Part shown: positions 17,762-26,923 of the stretch, piece by piece
How positions within the stretch are numbered: position 1 is the stretch's first letter
How the letters are laid out: every line of letters starts with the position of its first letter
DNA from: Phytohabitans maris
GTDB taxonomy: Bacteria; Actinomycetota; Actinomycetes; Mycobacteriales; Micromonosporaceae
Reading direction: 5' to 3'
Length of the DNA stretch: 64,000 bases
Assembly (NCBI RefSeq): GCF_031085175.1
Contig: NZ_JAVHUY010000026.1
Coordinates: 1 to 64,000 of the forward strand
Translations under genes and position numbers: made by a program
The notes under the pieces: model-generated
Seen by the model: only the letters and a program-made list of their open reading frames with translations
Database searches by the model: none
Told to the model about the DNA's origin: nothing

Positions 17762-19333
17762 GTGCAACCGCAAGTCAACACCGGACACCCGAGGCGCTGG
17801 GCCATCCTGGGGGTCCTCGTCATCAGCCTCCTCGTGGTGGTCCTCGACAACACCGTGCTCAACGTCGCGCTGCGTACGCTGGCCGACCCGGTGCACGGCC
17901 TGGGGGCCAGCCAGGGTGAGCTGGAGTGGTCCATCAACTCGTACACGCTGGTCTTCGCCGGCATGCTCTTCACCGCCGGCGTGCTCGGCGACCGGTTCGG
18001 CCGCAAGCGGATGCTCACCGCCGGCCTCGCGCTCTTCGGGCTGGCCTCGCTGCTGTCCGCGTACGCCCAGTCGGCCGACCAGCTGATCTGGGCCCGCGCG
18101 CTGATGGGGCTCGGCGGCGCCGCGATCATGCCGGTGACGCTCTCGATCATCTCGAACGTCTTCGACCCGCGCGAGCGCGCCCGCGCCATCGCCATCTGGT
18201 CCGGCTCGGTCGGCCTCGGCATCGCGATCGGCCCGATCCTCGGCGGTGCGCTGCTGGAGAGCTTCTGGTGGGGCTCGGTCTTCCTGATCAACGTGCCGGT
18301 CGTCGCGGCCGGCCTGATCGCGGTCACCGTGATGGTGCCCGAGTCGCGCGACCCGCGCCCCGGCCGGATCGACATCGTCGGCGTCCTGCTCTCCGTCGTG
18401 GGCCTCGTCGCCCTGTCGTACGGGATCATCGACGGCGGTGAGCACGGCTTCGGCCGGCCCGTCGTGTGGGCGGCCATCGTCGGCGGCCTGGTGGTGCTCG
18501 CGGCCTTCGTGGCGTACGAGCGGCGCATCGAGTTCCCGTCCCTGGACGTGCGCCTCTTCAAGGTGCCGCGGTTCGCGGCCCCGGTGGCGCTGATCGGCCT
18601 GGTTTTCTTCGCCGCCATGGGCGTGTTCTTCTTCAGCGCCTTCTACCTGCAACTGGTGCGGGGCTTCAGCCCGCTGGAAACCGGCCTGATGATGCTGCCG
18701 TTCGCGGTGGCGCAGATGGCGTTCGCGCCGCGCAGCGCGGCCATGGTCCGCAGGTACGGCGGCAAGGCCGTCTCCGCGGTCGGCCTCGGCCTCACCGCGG
18801 TCGGGATCGGCGGTTTCGCCTTCCTCGGCGTCGACACGCCGATCGTGGTCGCGATGGCGTTCTTCTTCGTCCAGGGCGTCGGGATGGCCAACATCATGCC
18901 GCCGGCGATGGAGTCGATCATGTCGTCGCTGCCGCGGGAGAAGGCCGGCGTCGGTTCGGCCGTCTCCAACACGATCCGCCAGGTCGCCGGCGCGCTCGGC
19001 GTCGCGGTGCTCGGCTCGGTGCTCGCCGGCGTGTACCGCGGCCAGGTCGACGGCGCCGCCCAGGCGCTGCCCGGCCCGGCCCGCGACGCGGTGGAGGAGT
19101 CGATCTCCGGTGCGTACGGCGTGGCCGACCGCCTCGGCCCGGCCGGCGGCACGGTGATCAACGCGGCCAACGACGCCTTCGTGACCGCCATGCACTGGAC
19201 CGCCGGGATCGGCGCGGTCGTCGCCGCGCTCGGCGTGCTGATGGTGGTGCGGTGGATGCCGGGCAAGGCGGCGCCGGAGCCGCAGGCGGCCGACGCGCCC
19301 GCCACGGCGCCGGAACTGGCAGCGGCGTCCTAG
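17762..19333 (+). CDS. MFS drug/proton antiporter, 14-helix DHA2 type
   Basis: The 523-residue exporter carries the DHA2 landmarks: LVVVLDNTVLNVAL in helix 1, the loop motif GVLGDRFGRKRM and the antiporter motif C ending GIAIGPILGG. The length and number of helices fit 14 spans. The substrate is probably a toxic amphipathic compound; it cannot be deduced. GTG 17762 is the start, and two TetR-type operators lie just upstream. The regulator gene follows after 19 bp. Confidence 0.93.
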   Translation: MQPQVNTGHPRRWAILGVLVISLLVVVLDNTVLNVALRTLADPVHGLGASQGELEWSINSYTLVFAGMLFTAGVLGDRFGRKRMLTAGLALFGLASLLSAYAQSADQLIWARALMGLGGAAIMPVTLSIISNVFDPRERARAIAIWSGSVGLGIAIGPILGGALLESFWWGSVFLINVPVVAAGLIAVTVMVPESRDPRPGRIDIVGVLLSVVGLVALSYGIIDGGEHGFGRPVVWAAIVGGLVVLAAFVAYERRIEFPSLDVRLFKVPRFAAPVALIGLVFFAAMGVFFFSAFYLQLVRGFSPLETGLMMLPFAVAQMAFAPRSAAMVRRYGGKAVSAVGLGLTAVGIGGFAFLGVDTPIVVAMAFFFVQGVGMANIMPPAMESIMSSLPREKAGVGSAVSNTIRQVAGALGVAVLGSVLAGVYRGQVDGAAQALPGPARDAVEESISGAYGVADRLGPAGGTVINAANDAFVTAMHWTAGIGAVVAALGVLMVVRWMPGKAAPEPQAADAPATAPELAAAS

Positions 19334-19352
19334 ATCGGCGAGGATGCATGCT

Positions 19353-19955
19353 ATGAGCTCCGCCGTCGAGAGTGCTCCGCGGTCGCCCGGTCGACCGCGG
19401 AGCACCCGCGCAGATGAGGCGATCATCGAGGCGGTGCTCGATCTGCTCGCCGAGGGCAGCACGATCGAGTCGCTGTCCATCGAGGCGATCGCGGCCAAGG
19501 CCGGCGTGGGCAAGGCCACCATCTACCGGCGGTGGTCGGGCAAGCAGGCGCTGCTGGTCGACGCCCTCCGCAGGCTCAAGGGCAAGCCGCCGACGCCGAA
19601 GGGCGAGTCGGTCCGCGACGACCTGGTGCTGCTGATGCGCGGCGTCGGGCGCAACGCCGACCCGCGGGCTTCCAAGATCATGCCGTGTCTGGTGCCGGAG
19701 GTGCACCGTAGCCCCGAGCAGTGGGCCGTCTACCAGGAGATCGTGCAGCCCCGGCGGGAGCTGACCCGCGAGGTGCTGCGCCGCGGCGTACGCACCGGCG
19801 AGCTCCGCGCCGACCTCGACGTCGAGCTGGCCGTGGTGATGCTCACCGGGCCCCTGCTGACGCAGCGCGTCCTGCAGCGGCAGCCTTACGTCGACGACGA
19901 GGCGCTGCCCGAGCGGGTGGTCGACGCGCTGCTCGCCGGCATGACCCCGCGCTGA
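19353..19955 (+). CDS. TetR-family repressor
   Basis: 200 residues with an N-terminal helix-turn-helix ([20 protein letters not shown]) and a divergent ligand-binding C-terminal domain. ATG 19353 is preferred over ATG 19344 because GAGGA sits at 8-nt spacing. It follows the MFS gene and probably represses it through the paired operators upstream of that gene, forming a self-regulated efflux operon. Confidence 0.9.
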   Translation: MSSAVESAPRSPGRPRSTRADEAIIEAVLDLLAEGSTIESLSIEAIAAKAGVGKATIYRRWSGKQALLVDALRRLKGKPPTPKGESVRDDLVLLMRGVGRNADPRASKIMPCLVPEVHRSPEQWAVYQEIVQPRRELTREVLRRGVRTGELRADLDVELAVVMLTGPLLTQRVLQRQPYVDDEALPERVVDALLAGMTPR

Positions 19956-20047
19956 CCGTACGTGTGTCGGTGCGCCGCGCGGGCCACCCGACCCGCTAGG
20001 GTGTCGAACACACGTACGTGGTGTCTGGGTCGGGAGGGGGTCGTCGC

Positions 20048-20572
20048 GTGCGCGTGCTCGGCGTCGACCCGGGGCTGACCCGGTGCGGGGTGGGCGTGGT
20101 GGAGGGCGTGCCCGGCCGGCCGTGCACCCTGGTCGCGTACTACGTGGTCTACACCGATCCCGCCGACGACCTGGCCCTGCGCCTGCTCCACCTCGACCGC
20201 TCGCTCACCGACCTCGTCGCCGAGCACCAGCCGCGCAGCGTCGCGGTCGAGCGGGTGTTCAGCCAGCACAACGTGCGCACCGTGATGGGCACCGCACAGG
20301 CCAGCGCGGTCGCGGTGCTCGCCGGCGCGCGGGCCGGGCTGCCGGTCAGCACGTACACGCCGAGCGAGGTCAAGGCGGCCATCACCGGTTCGGGCCAGGC
20401 CGACAAGGCGCAGGTCACGTCGATGGTGACCCGCCTGCTCAAGCTGGACGCGCCGCCCCGCCCGGCGGACGCCGCCGACGCCCTCGCCCTGGCCATCTGC
20501 CACATCTGGCGCGGCGGCACCCGTTCCAAGCTGGCGGCCGCCGCGTCCCGTCAGCGGGGAGGAGCGAGATGA
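20048..20572 (+). CDS. ruvC: Holliday-junction resolvase RuvC
   Basis: RuvC cuts Holliday junctions brought to it by RuvAB. The 174 residues carry the catalytic acidic set, with Asp in [12 protein letters not shown], Glu in VAVERVF and Asp in the [11 protein letters not shown] stretch. GTG 20048 is preceded by GGGAGGGGG; the frame is open 10 codons further but without a site. It overlaps ruvA by 4 bp. Confidence 0.96.
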   Translation: MRVLGVDPGLTRCGVGVVEGVPGRPCTLVAYYVVYTDPADDLALRLLHLDRSLTDLVAEHQPRSVAVERVFSQHNVRTVMGTAQASAVAVLAGARAGLPVSTYTPSEVKAAITGSGQADKAQVTSMVTRLLKLDAPPRPADAADALALAICHIWRGGTRSKLAAAASRQRGGAR

Positions 20573-21171
20573 TCGCGAGCGTGCGGGGCAGGGTCGCGGC
20601 GGTGTCGCCGGACGGAGCCGTCATCGAGGTGGGCGGGGTCGGCCTCGCCGTGCAGTGCGCGCCCGGCACGCTCGCCGGGCTGCGCCTGGGCGCCGAGGCC
20701 CGGCTCGCCACCAGCCTGGTGGTCCGGGAAGACTCGCTGACCCTGTACGGCTTCGCCGACGACGAGGAGAAACAGCTCTTCGAGCTGCTGCAGACCGCCA
20801 GCGGCGTCGGGCCCCGGCTCGCGCAGGCGGTGCTGGCCGTGCACTCGCCGGAGACGGTGCGGCGGGCGATCGCCACCGCCGACACCGCGACGCTCACCCG
20901 GGTGCCGGGCATCGGCAAGAAGGGCGCCGAGCGCCTCGTGCTGGAGCTGCGTGACCGCATCGGCCCGGTCGCGGTGGGCACCGACGAGACCGCCGGGGTA
21001 CTGGTCGGCGCCTGGCAGGAGCAGGTGCGGCAGGGCCTGGTCGGGCTCGGCTGGACCGCGTCCCAGGCCGAGCAGGCGGTGGCCGCGGTCGCGGAGACCG
21101 TCGACGGCACCACGCCGCCCGTGCCGGTACTGCTCAAGCAGGCCATCCGCCTGCTCGGTAAGACGCGATGA
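20569..21171 (+). CDS. ruvA: Holliday-junction branch-migration protein RuvA
   Basis: RuvA tetramers hold the four-way junction for RuvB. The 200 residues show the OB-fold N-terminus ([12 protein letters not shown]), the helix-hairpin-helix pair ([17 protein letters not shown] and [19 protein letters not shown]) and domain III, which contacts RuvB. Start and stop overlap ruvC and ruvB as ATGA. Confidence 0.96.
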   Translation: MIASVRGRVAAVSPDGAVIEVGGVGLAVQCAPGTLAGLRLGAEARLATSLVVREDSLTLYGFADDEEKQLFELLQTASGVGPRLAQAVLAVHSPETVRRAIATADTATLTRVPGIGKKGAERLVLELRDRIGPVAVGTDETAGVLVGAWQEQVRQGLVGLGWTASQAEQAVAAVAETVDGTTPPVPVLLKQAIRLLGKTR

Positions 21172-22223
21172 CGGATCCCGGGATCGTCTCGGCGTACGCG
21201 AGCGAGGCGGAGCGCGACGCCGAGGTCAGCGTCCGCCCGAAGCGCCTGGCCGACTTCATCGCCCAGCACCGGGTACGCGACCAGCTCGACCTGCTGCTAC
21301 GCGGCGCGATGGGGCGCGGCGCCCCGCCCGACCACATCCTCCTCTCCGGCCCGCCCGGCTTGGGCAAGACGACCCTGGCCAACATCGTGGCGGCGGAGCT
21401 CGGGGTGGGGATCCGGGTGACGAGCGGGCCGGCGATCGAGCGTTCCGGTGACCTGGCGGCGATCGTGACCAGCCTCGCCGAGGGGGACGTGCTCTTCATC
21501 GACGAGATCCACCGGATCGCGAAGCCGGCCGAGGAGTTGCTCTACAGCGCGATGGAGGACTTCCGGGTCGACGTGGTGGTGGGCAAGGGGCCGGGGGCCA
21601 CCGCGATCCCGCTCGACGTCGAGCCGTTCACGCTGGTCGGGGCGACCACCCGGTCGGGGCTGCTGACCGGGCCGATGCGCGACCGGTTCGGGTTCACCGC
21701 GCACCTCGACTTCTACTCGTCGGACGACCTGCGGACGCTGCTGCACCGGTCGGCGCGGATCCTGGGCGTCCCGATCACCGAAGAGGGCGCGGCGGAGATC
21801 GCCGGCCGGTCGCGGGGCACCCCGCGGATCGCCAACCGGCTGCTGCGCCGGGTGCGGGACTTCGCCGAGGTCCGGGCCGACGGCGTGGTCAGCCTGGAGA
21901 CCGCCAAGGCCGCTCTCCAGGTGTACGACGTCGACGGCCTCGGCCTCGACCGGCTCGACCGGGCGGTGCTGACCGCGCTGGTGGAGTCGTTCCGGGGTGG
22001 GCCGGTGGGGCTCTCCACGCTGGCCGTCGCGGTGGGGGAGCAGCCCGACACGGTGGAGGAGGTGTGCGAGCCGTTCCTGGTGCGGGCCGGGCTCCTGGCG
22101 CGTACGCCCCGTGGCCGGGTCGCTACCGAGGCGGCCTGGCAGCATCTCGGGCGTACGCCGCCAAATGGTACGTTCGGGCCGGGGGCCAGCCCGGCGCCCG
22201 ACCTGTTCTCGACCGAGCCATAG
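21168..22223 (+). CDS. ruvB: Holliday-junction helicase RuvB
   Basis: This hexameric AAA+ motor drives branch migration. The 351 residues contain Walker [10 protein letters not shown], Walker B FIDEIHR, sensor [10 protein letters not shown] and the arginine-finger region GPMRDRFGF, ending in a winged-helix domain. It is translationally coupled to ruvA. Confidence 0.97.
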   Translation: MTDPGIVSAYASEAERDAEVSVRPKRLADFIAQHRVRDQLDLLLRGAMGRGAPPDHILLSGPPGLGKTTLANIVAAELGVGIRVTSGPAIERSGDLAAIVTSLAEGDVLFIDEIHRIAKPAEELLYSAMEDFRVDVVVGKGPGATAIPLDVEPFTLVGATTRSGLLTGPMRDRFGFTAHLDFYSSDDLRTLLHRSARILGVPITEEGAAEIAGRSRGTPRIANRLLRRVRDFAEVRADGVVSLETAKAALQVYDVDGLGLDRLDRAVLTALVESFRGGPVGLSTLAVAVGEQPDTVEEVCEPFLVRAGLLARTPRGRVATEAAWQHLGRTPPNGTFGPGASPAPDLFSTEP

Positions 22224-22383
22224 TCGTTCCTGGATATCCCGTGATCTGAACGTGATCTGTGCCAAGTTCGGTGTTCACAGGGACAGGGACTAGACTTCGC
22301 CGCGGTCCGTACAGGACGTGAGATCATGCCTGCGCTCCGGTGCCCCCGCGCCGGGTGCGGGTCCACTTGGAAGGTCATCTATC

Positions 22384-22731
22384 GTGCCTTTGGCAGCAAA
22401 CTCCGGCGGCGCCGGCAGCTTCATGCCGATTCTCATGATCGTCCTGCTGTTCGGCGTCATGTACTTCATGATGATCCGTCCCCAGCAGAAGCGCCGTCGC
22501 GAGGCGGAGCAGATGCAGGCGACCCTCGGCCCCGGCGCGGAGGTGGTGACGATCGGCGGCCTCTACGGCCACGTGGTGAGCGTCGACGACGAGACGGTCA
22601 CGCTCGAGGTCGCGCCCGGTGTGCAAAACCGCTACGCCCGCCCCGCCATCGCCCGCGTCGTGAGCGGCGCCGAGCCGCAGGACGTCCCGGCGGCCGAAAA
22701 GGTCGTCGACGAGGCCGACGCCAAGGACTGA
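22384..22731 (+). CDS. yajC: preprotein translocase accessory subunit YajC
   Basis: A 115-residue single-span membrane protein that associates with SecDF. The helix PILMIVLLFGVMYFMMI is followed by RPQQKRRREAEQMQ and the family motif VVTIGGLYGHV. GTG 22384 is chosen for the GGAAGG upstream and for the correct N-terminal membrane anchor. It begins the yajC-secD-secF cluster. Confidence 0.93.
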   Translation: MPLAANSGGAGSFMPILMIVLLFGVMYFMMIRPQQKRRREAEQMQATLGPGAEVVTIGGLYGHVVSVDDETVTLEVAPGVQNRYARPAIARVVSGAEPQDVPAAEKVVDEADAKD

Positions 22732-22835
22732 TCCGCTGAGCGGGCGGCGCCCCCACTCCACCCGCTCGACCCTGCCCAGACGCCGCCGGCTCGCCGGCCG
22801 GTCCACATCGATACCGCACAGGAGACCCGACAGCC

Positions 22836-24719
22836 GTGGCACCACCTCAGGGACAGATGCGCCCAGGGCGGCAGCTGGCCGTGCTCGCCCTGCTCTTCGT
22901 CGTCCTCTACCTCCTGGTCTTCCTCGGCGGTAGCGGCAGCTTCATGGACCGGCTCGAGCCCAAGCTCGGCCTCGACCTCATCGGCGGCAGCCGGGTGAGC
23001 TACACGGCCACCACGGCGAACGGGCAGGCGCCCCAGGCCGACCAGCTCGAAGAGGCCCGCCAGATCATCGAGAGCCGGGCGAACGCGTACGGCGTCTCCG
23101 AGGCCGAGGTGGTGACCGAGGGCGACCGAAACATCGTGGTCTCGCTGGCCGGCGAGAGCGACGACGCGCTGGCCAACCTCGGGCAGGCGGCCGAGCTGCG
23201 GTTCCGCAAGGTCATCAAGGTCACGGTCGACAACGCCGCGGCGGCGGTGGCGCCCTCGGCGAGCGCGACGCCGTCCGGCACCGCGGCACCCACGCCCTCC
23301 GCGGCCGGTACCCCGACCCCGAGCGCCTCGGCGAGCGGCGGCCAGGGCGGTGGCGCCCCGGCCCCGTCGGCGTCCCCCTCGGCGACTCCGACGCCCGCGC
23401 CCAGCCCGACCGGCACCGGCACGGCCGAGGCCGACCAGAGCGGCACCAGGACGCCCGAGCAGCTGCTGGCCGACGCGAAGCGCAAGGTCGGCGACGCCGC
23501 CTGGGCCGCGGCGGCCGCGCTGCAGAGCCCGCCGGACCTGAGCACCGACCCGGCGGCCGCCGCGCAGTTCGAGAAGTTCAGCACGCTGGACGGGCCCGAG
23601 GTGGCGGTCCTCGACCCGAACATGCAGTACAACGTGCCGACGATCGGCTGCGCCCAGCTCAACGCCCGCCCGCCGGGCTCGATCCAGGACCCGGCCAAGC
23701 AGGCGGTCTCCTGCGAGGCCTCGCAAAAGCTCTTCCTCGACGTGGCCAAGGTGCTCGGCACGGACGTGTCGGACGCCAACGGCGTGCTCGACCAGCAGGG
23801 CGGCGACTGGGTCGTCTCGCTCGACTTCACCGGCGACGGCCAGAAGAAGTGGACCGCGCTGACCCGCGAGGCGTACGAGAACACCAGCGGCGCCTGTGAC
23901 GCCTCGGCCCTCGGCGACCAGGGCAAGTGCCGCGTCGCCGTGGTGCTCGACAACGAGGTGATCTCCTCGCCCGAGATCCAGGGCGTGCTCACCGGCGACT
24001 CGCAGATCACCGGTAGCTTCAACTCCAAGACCGCCAACGAGCTGGCCGGCAAGCTCCGCTACGGCGCGCTGCCGCTGACCTTCACGCAGAACGAGGTGCA
24101 GAACGTCTCGGCGACGCTCGGCACCGAGCACCTGAAGGCCGGTCTGCTGGCGGCGGGCATCGGCATGCTGCTGGTCGTCATCTACTCGTTCTTCTACTAC
24201 CGCCTGCTCGGCACCGTGATCTTCCTGAGCCTGGTCCTCTCCGGCCTGCTGGTGTTCGGCGCGCTGATCGTGCTCGGCCGGCAGATCGGCTACACGCTCA
24301 ACCTCGCCGGCATCGCGGGCTTCATCGTGTCGCTCGGTGTGGCGGCGGACTCGTTCGTCATCTACTTCGAGCGCCTCAAGGACGAGATACGCGAGGGTCG
24401 AAGTCCGCGCAGCGCGGTGCCGCGGGCGTGGGCCCGGGCCCGCCGCACGATCATCTCGGCGAACGCGATCACGCTGATGGCGGCCGTGGTCCTCTACATC
24501 GTGTCGGTCGGCACGGTGAAGGGCTTCGCGTTCGCGCTCGGGCTCGCGACCGTGCTCGACCTCGTGGTCGTCTTCCTCTTCCGGCATCCGATCATGACGA
24601 TGTTCGCGCGCACCCGCGCGTTCCTCTCGCCCCGGGTCAGCGGCCTCGGCCGGGTCCTGGAAAAGGAGCCCGGAGAGCAGCCGGCCAAGCCCCGCAACCC
24701 GCGCGTGAAGGAGGCGTAG
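22836..24719 (+). CDS. secD: protein-export membrane protein SecD
   Basis: SecD uses the proton-motive force to help complete secretion. The 627 residues show helix 1, the D1 motif (LGLDLIGGSRV), a large extracytoplasmic domain, and the C-terminal RND-type five-helix bundle with LAGIAGFIVSLGVAADSFVI. About 60 residues of Ala/Ser/Pro/Thr-rich sequence (roughly residues 140-205) interrupt the extracytoplasmic domain, longer than in well-known SecD proteins. The start is GTG 22836. Confidence 0.95.
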   Translation: MAPPQGQMRPGRQLAVLALLFVVLYLLVFLGGSGSFMDRLEPKLGLDLIGGSRVSYTATTANGQAPQADQLEEARQIIESRANAYGVSEAEVVTEGDRNIVVSLAGESDDALANLGQAAELRFRKVIKVTVDNAAAAVAPSASATPSGTAAPTPSAAGTPTPSASASGGQGGGAPAPSASPSATPTPAPSPTGTGTAEADQSGTRTPEQLLADAKRKVGDAAWAAAAALQSPPDLSTDPAAAAQFEKFSTLDGPEVAVLDPNMQYNVPTIGCAQLNARPPGSIQDPAKQAVSCEASQKLFLDVAKVLGTDVSDANGVLDQQGGDWVVSLDFTGDGQKKWTALTREAYENTSGACDASALGDQGKCRVAVVLDNEVISSPEIQGVLTGDSQITGSFNSKTANELAGKLRYGALPLTFTQNEVQNVSATLGTEHLKAGLLAAGIGMLLVVIYSFFYYRLLGTVIFLSLVLSGLLVFGALIVLGRQIGYTLNLAGIAGFIVSLGVAADSFVIYFERLKDEIREGRSPRSAVPRAWARARRTIISANAITLMAAVVLYIVSVGTVKGFAFALGLATVLDLVVVFLFRHPIMTMFARTRAFLSPRVSGLGRVLEKEPGEQPAKPRNPRVKEA

Positions 24720-24722
24720 CCG

Positions 24723-24962
24723 ATGAGCGAGCGCAGCGAGCGAATCATCAGGCGGAGCGCTCATGGAGTCTCGTGCCCGCCCGGAGCGAAGCGAGGACGG
24801 GCATGAGCGAGCGTAGCGAGCGAATCATGAAACTCAGTGCGCTTGGAGTCTCGTGCCCGCCCGGAGCGAAGCGAGGACGGGCATGAGCGAGCGTAGCGAG
24901 CGAATCATGAAACTCAGTGCGCTTGGAGTCTCGTGCCCGCCCGGAGCGAAGCGAGGACGGGC
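24723..24962 (+). repeat. three tandem 80-bp units carrying RBS, ATG and coupled stop
   Basis: Units start at 24723, 24803 and 24883; units 2 and 3 are identical and unit 1 differs at a few bases. Each opens ATGAGCGAGCG and ends with GCGAGGACGGGC, a ribosome-binding site for the ATG that follows. Each ATG opens a 27-residue frame (MSERSER to AKRGRA) whose TGA overlaps the next ATG as ATGA. The array therefore reads as a chain of coupled micro-frames leading into secF. Related single copies lie at 4818 (5' part only) and 39414. Confidence 0.92.
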
Positions 24963-26150
24963 ATGAGCGGCCTCGCTACCCGGCTCTACAAGGGCCAGGC
25001 CGACCTCAACATCGTCGGCAAGCGCAAGATCTGGTTCACCGTCGCGGCGGTGGCGGTGCTGATCGCCGTGGTCAGCTTCTTCGCGCGCGGCTTCACGCTG
25101 GGCATCGAGTTCTCCGGCGGCAACGAGTTTCAGGTGCCGGCCTCGGTGGGCACGCTGCAGCACGCGGAAGAGACCGTCGAGGAGGCGCTCGCCGAGGCGC
25201 CCAACCCCGGCGGCGACCCGCTCCGGGTGGCCTCCACCCAGCAGGTCGGTGGCGGTGAGGGCACCTACCTGATCCGCACCTCGGAGATGGAGCCGGAGCA
25301 GTCCGAGGCGGTCAAGCAGCATCTCGTCGAGGCGTTCGGCATCCCGGCCGGCGAGATCAGCAACAGCCGGGTGAGCGGCGCGTGGGGCGCCCAGGTGACC
25401 GAGCGGGCGCTGCTCGGCCTGGTCATCTTCGTCGCCGTCGTGATGCTGTACCTGATCGTCCGGTTCGAGTGGCGGATGGCGGCGGCCGCGGTCTCGTCGC
25501 TGCTGTTCGACCTGCTGCTCACCGCCGGCGTGTACTCGCTGGTCGGCTTCGAGATCACCCCGTCGACGATCATCGGGTTCCTCACCATCCTCGGCTTCGC
25601 CCTCTACGACGTGGTCGTGGTCTTCGACAAGGTGCAGGAAAACACCCGCGGCATCACGGCGAGCAGCAGCCAGACGTACGCGGAGGCGGCCAACCTCGCG
25701 GTCAACCAGACGCTGATGCGGTCGATCAACACCGGCCTCGTCGCGCTGCTGCCCGTCGGTGGCCTGCTCTTCATCGGGGCCGGCCTTCTTGGCGCGGGTA
25801 CGCTCCGCGACCTCGGCCTCGTGCTCTTCGTCGGTATGGGCATCGCGGTGTACTCGTCGATCTTCTTCGCGACGCCGGTGCTGACCACGCTCAAGGGCTA
25901 CGAGCCGAAGTACCAGGCGCACACCCAGCGGGTGCTGGCCCGGCGCGCGGCGATCGCCCGCGGCGACGTCACGCCCAAGACGGCGCGTTCGCCGAAGCAG
26001 TCGGCGCCGGCCCAGCCGCGCGACGACGCCGAGGTGGCCGCGCTGGCCGGTGCCGCGCCGAAGGTGGGTGCCCGCCCGACCGCCAAGCGCCCGTCCGGCA
26101 ACCGGGGCGGCCGCTCCGGCAGCCGCCCGCGCGGCGGAAAGCGTCACTGA
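24963..26150 (+). CDS. secF: protein-export membrane protein SecF
   Basis: The 395-residue partner of SecD. Helix 1 (IWFTVAAVAVLIAVVSFFARG), the FSGGNEF motif and the RND-type bundle with GFLTILGFALYDVVVVFDKVQEN are present. The C-terminal tail is long, basic and Gly/Arg-rich. ATG 24963 and its ribosome-binding site are supplied by the third 80-bp repeat, so expression may depend on that repeat. The stop is followed by a short hairpin. Confidence 0.95.
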   Translation: MSGLATRLYKGQADLNIVGKRKIWFTVAAVAVLIAVVSFFARGFTLGIEFSGGNEFQVPASVGTLQHAEETVEEALAEAPNPGGDPLRVASTQQVGGGEGTYLIRTSEMEPEQSEAVKQHLVEAFGIPAGEISNSRVSGAWGAQVTERALLGLVIFVAVVMLYLIVRFEWRMAAAAVSSLLFDLLLTAGVYSLVGFEITPSTIIGFLTILGFALYDVVVVFDKVQENTRGITASSSQTYAEAANLAVNQTLMRSINTGLVALLPVGGLLFIGAGLLGAGTLRDLGLVLFVGMGIAVYSSIFFATPVLTTLKGYEPKYQAHTQRVLARRAAIARGDVTPKTARSPKQSAPAQPRDDAEVAALAGAAPKVGARPTAKRPSGNRGGRSGSRPRGGKRH

Positions 26151-26162
26151 GTTCGTCCGTGA

Positions 26163-26198
26163 TCAGGGCGTCCCCAAGCGACTTGCGGGGCGCCCTGA
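26163..26198. terminator. short hairpin after secF
   Basis: TCAGGGCG-TCCCC (26163-26175) pairs with GGGGCGCCCTGA (26187-26198) with one bulge. It sits 12 bp after the secF stop and may terminate or attenuate before apt. Confidence 0.55.
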
Positions 26199-26239
26199 AC
26201 CATGAGTGGCCCTGAACCACGAGCGAAGGAGTACACCGG

Positions 26240-26767
26240 GTGGCTGACCTCGCGGAGATCGTGGCGGGCCACATCCTGGACGTGCCGGACTTTCCCAGTC
26301 CGGGCATCCTCTTCAAGGACCTGACCCCGCTGTTCGCGGACGGGCCGGCGTTCCGCGAGGTGATCGACGGGATCGTGGCCCACCACGGGGCCGGTTCCTT
26401 CGACGTGGTGGCCGGTATCGAGGCGCGCGGGTTCGTGGTCGCCGCCGCCATCGCGTACGCCACCGGCCTCGGCGTCGTGCCGATCCGCAAGGCCGGCAAG
26501 CTGCCCCGCGCCACCCACAGCGCCTCGTACGAGCTCGAGTACGGCGAGGCCGCGCTGGAGGTGCACACGGATGCGTTCATGGCGGGGGAGCGGGTGCTGG
26601 TCGTCGACGACGTACTGGCCACCGGCGGCACCGCCGCCACCACGCTCGACCTGGTGGAGCGCGCCGGGGGAACAGTCGCCGGGTTCACCGTGTTGTTGGA
26701 GTTGTCGTTCCTACCGGGTCGGGAGCGGTTGGCGCCGCGCGAGGTTCATGCCGTCCTGACCGTCTAG
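26240..26767 (+). CDS. apt: adenine phosphoribosyltransferase
   Basis: The enzyme salvages adenine to AMP using PRPP. The 175 residues include PGILFKDLTPLF, typical of Apt, and the PRPP motif VLVVDDVLATGGTAATT. GTG 26240 is the start, after GAAGGAG. It lies between secF and rel as in most actinobacteria. Confidence 0.95.
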   Translation: MADLAEIVAGHILDVPDFPSPGILFKDLTPLFADGPAFREVIDGIVAHHGAGSFDVVAGIEARGFVVAAAIAYATGLGVVPIRKAGKLPRATHSASYELEYGEAALEVHTDAFMAGERVLVVDDVLATGGTAATTLDLVERAGGTVAGFTVLLELSFLPGRERLAPREVHAVLTV

Positions 26768-26923
26768 AAGCACTCTGGCCTGGTGGGCCGAAAGGGTCGT
26801 TTACCAGGGCGGACGGGTAGGATTGCCTTCCGCGACCGGCCAGGAACGGTCCGGCGTGGGTAGCGCATGTTGGTGCCGGCCGGATACGGTCGGTGTCATT
26901 CCCCGGTGAGGGTGAGGAGGCCG

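Noticed and set aside
24723-24962. CRISPR-like array
   Set aside because: The units are contiguous without variable spacers, and no cas genes are present.
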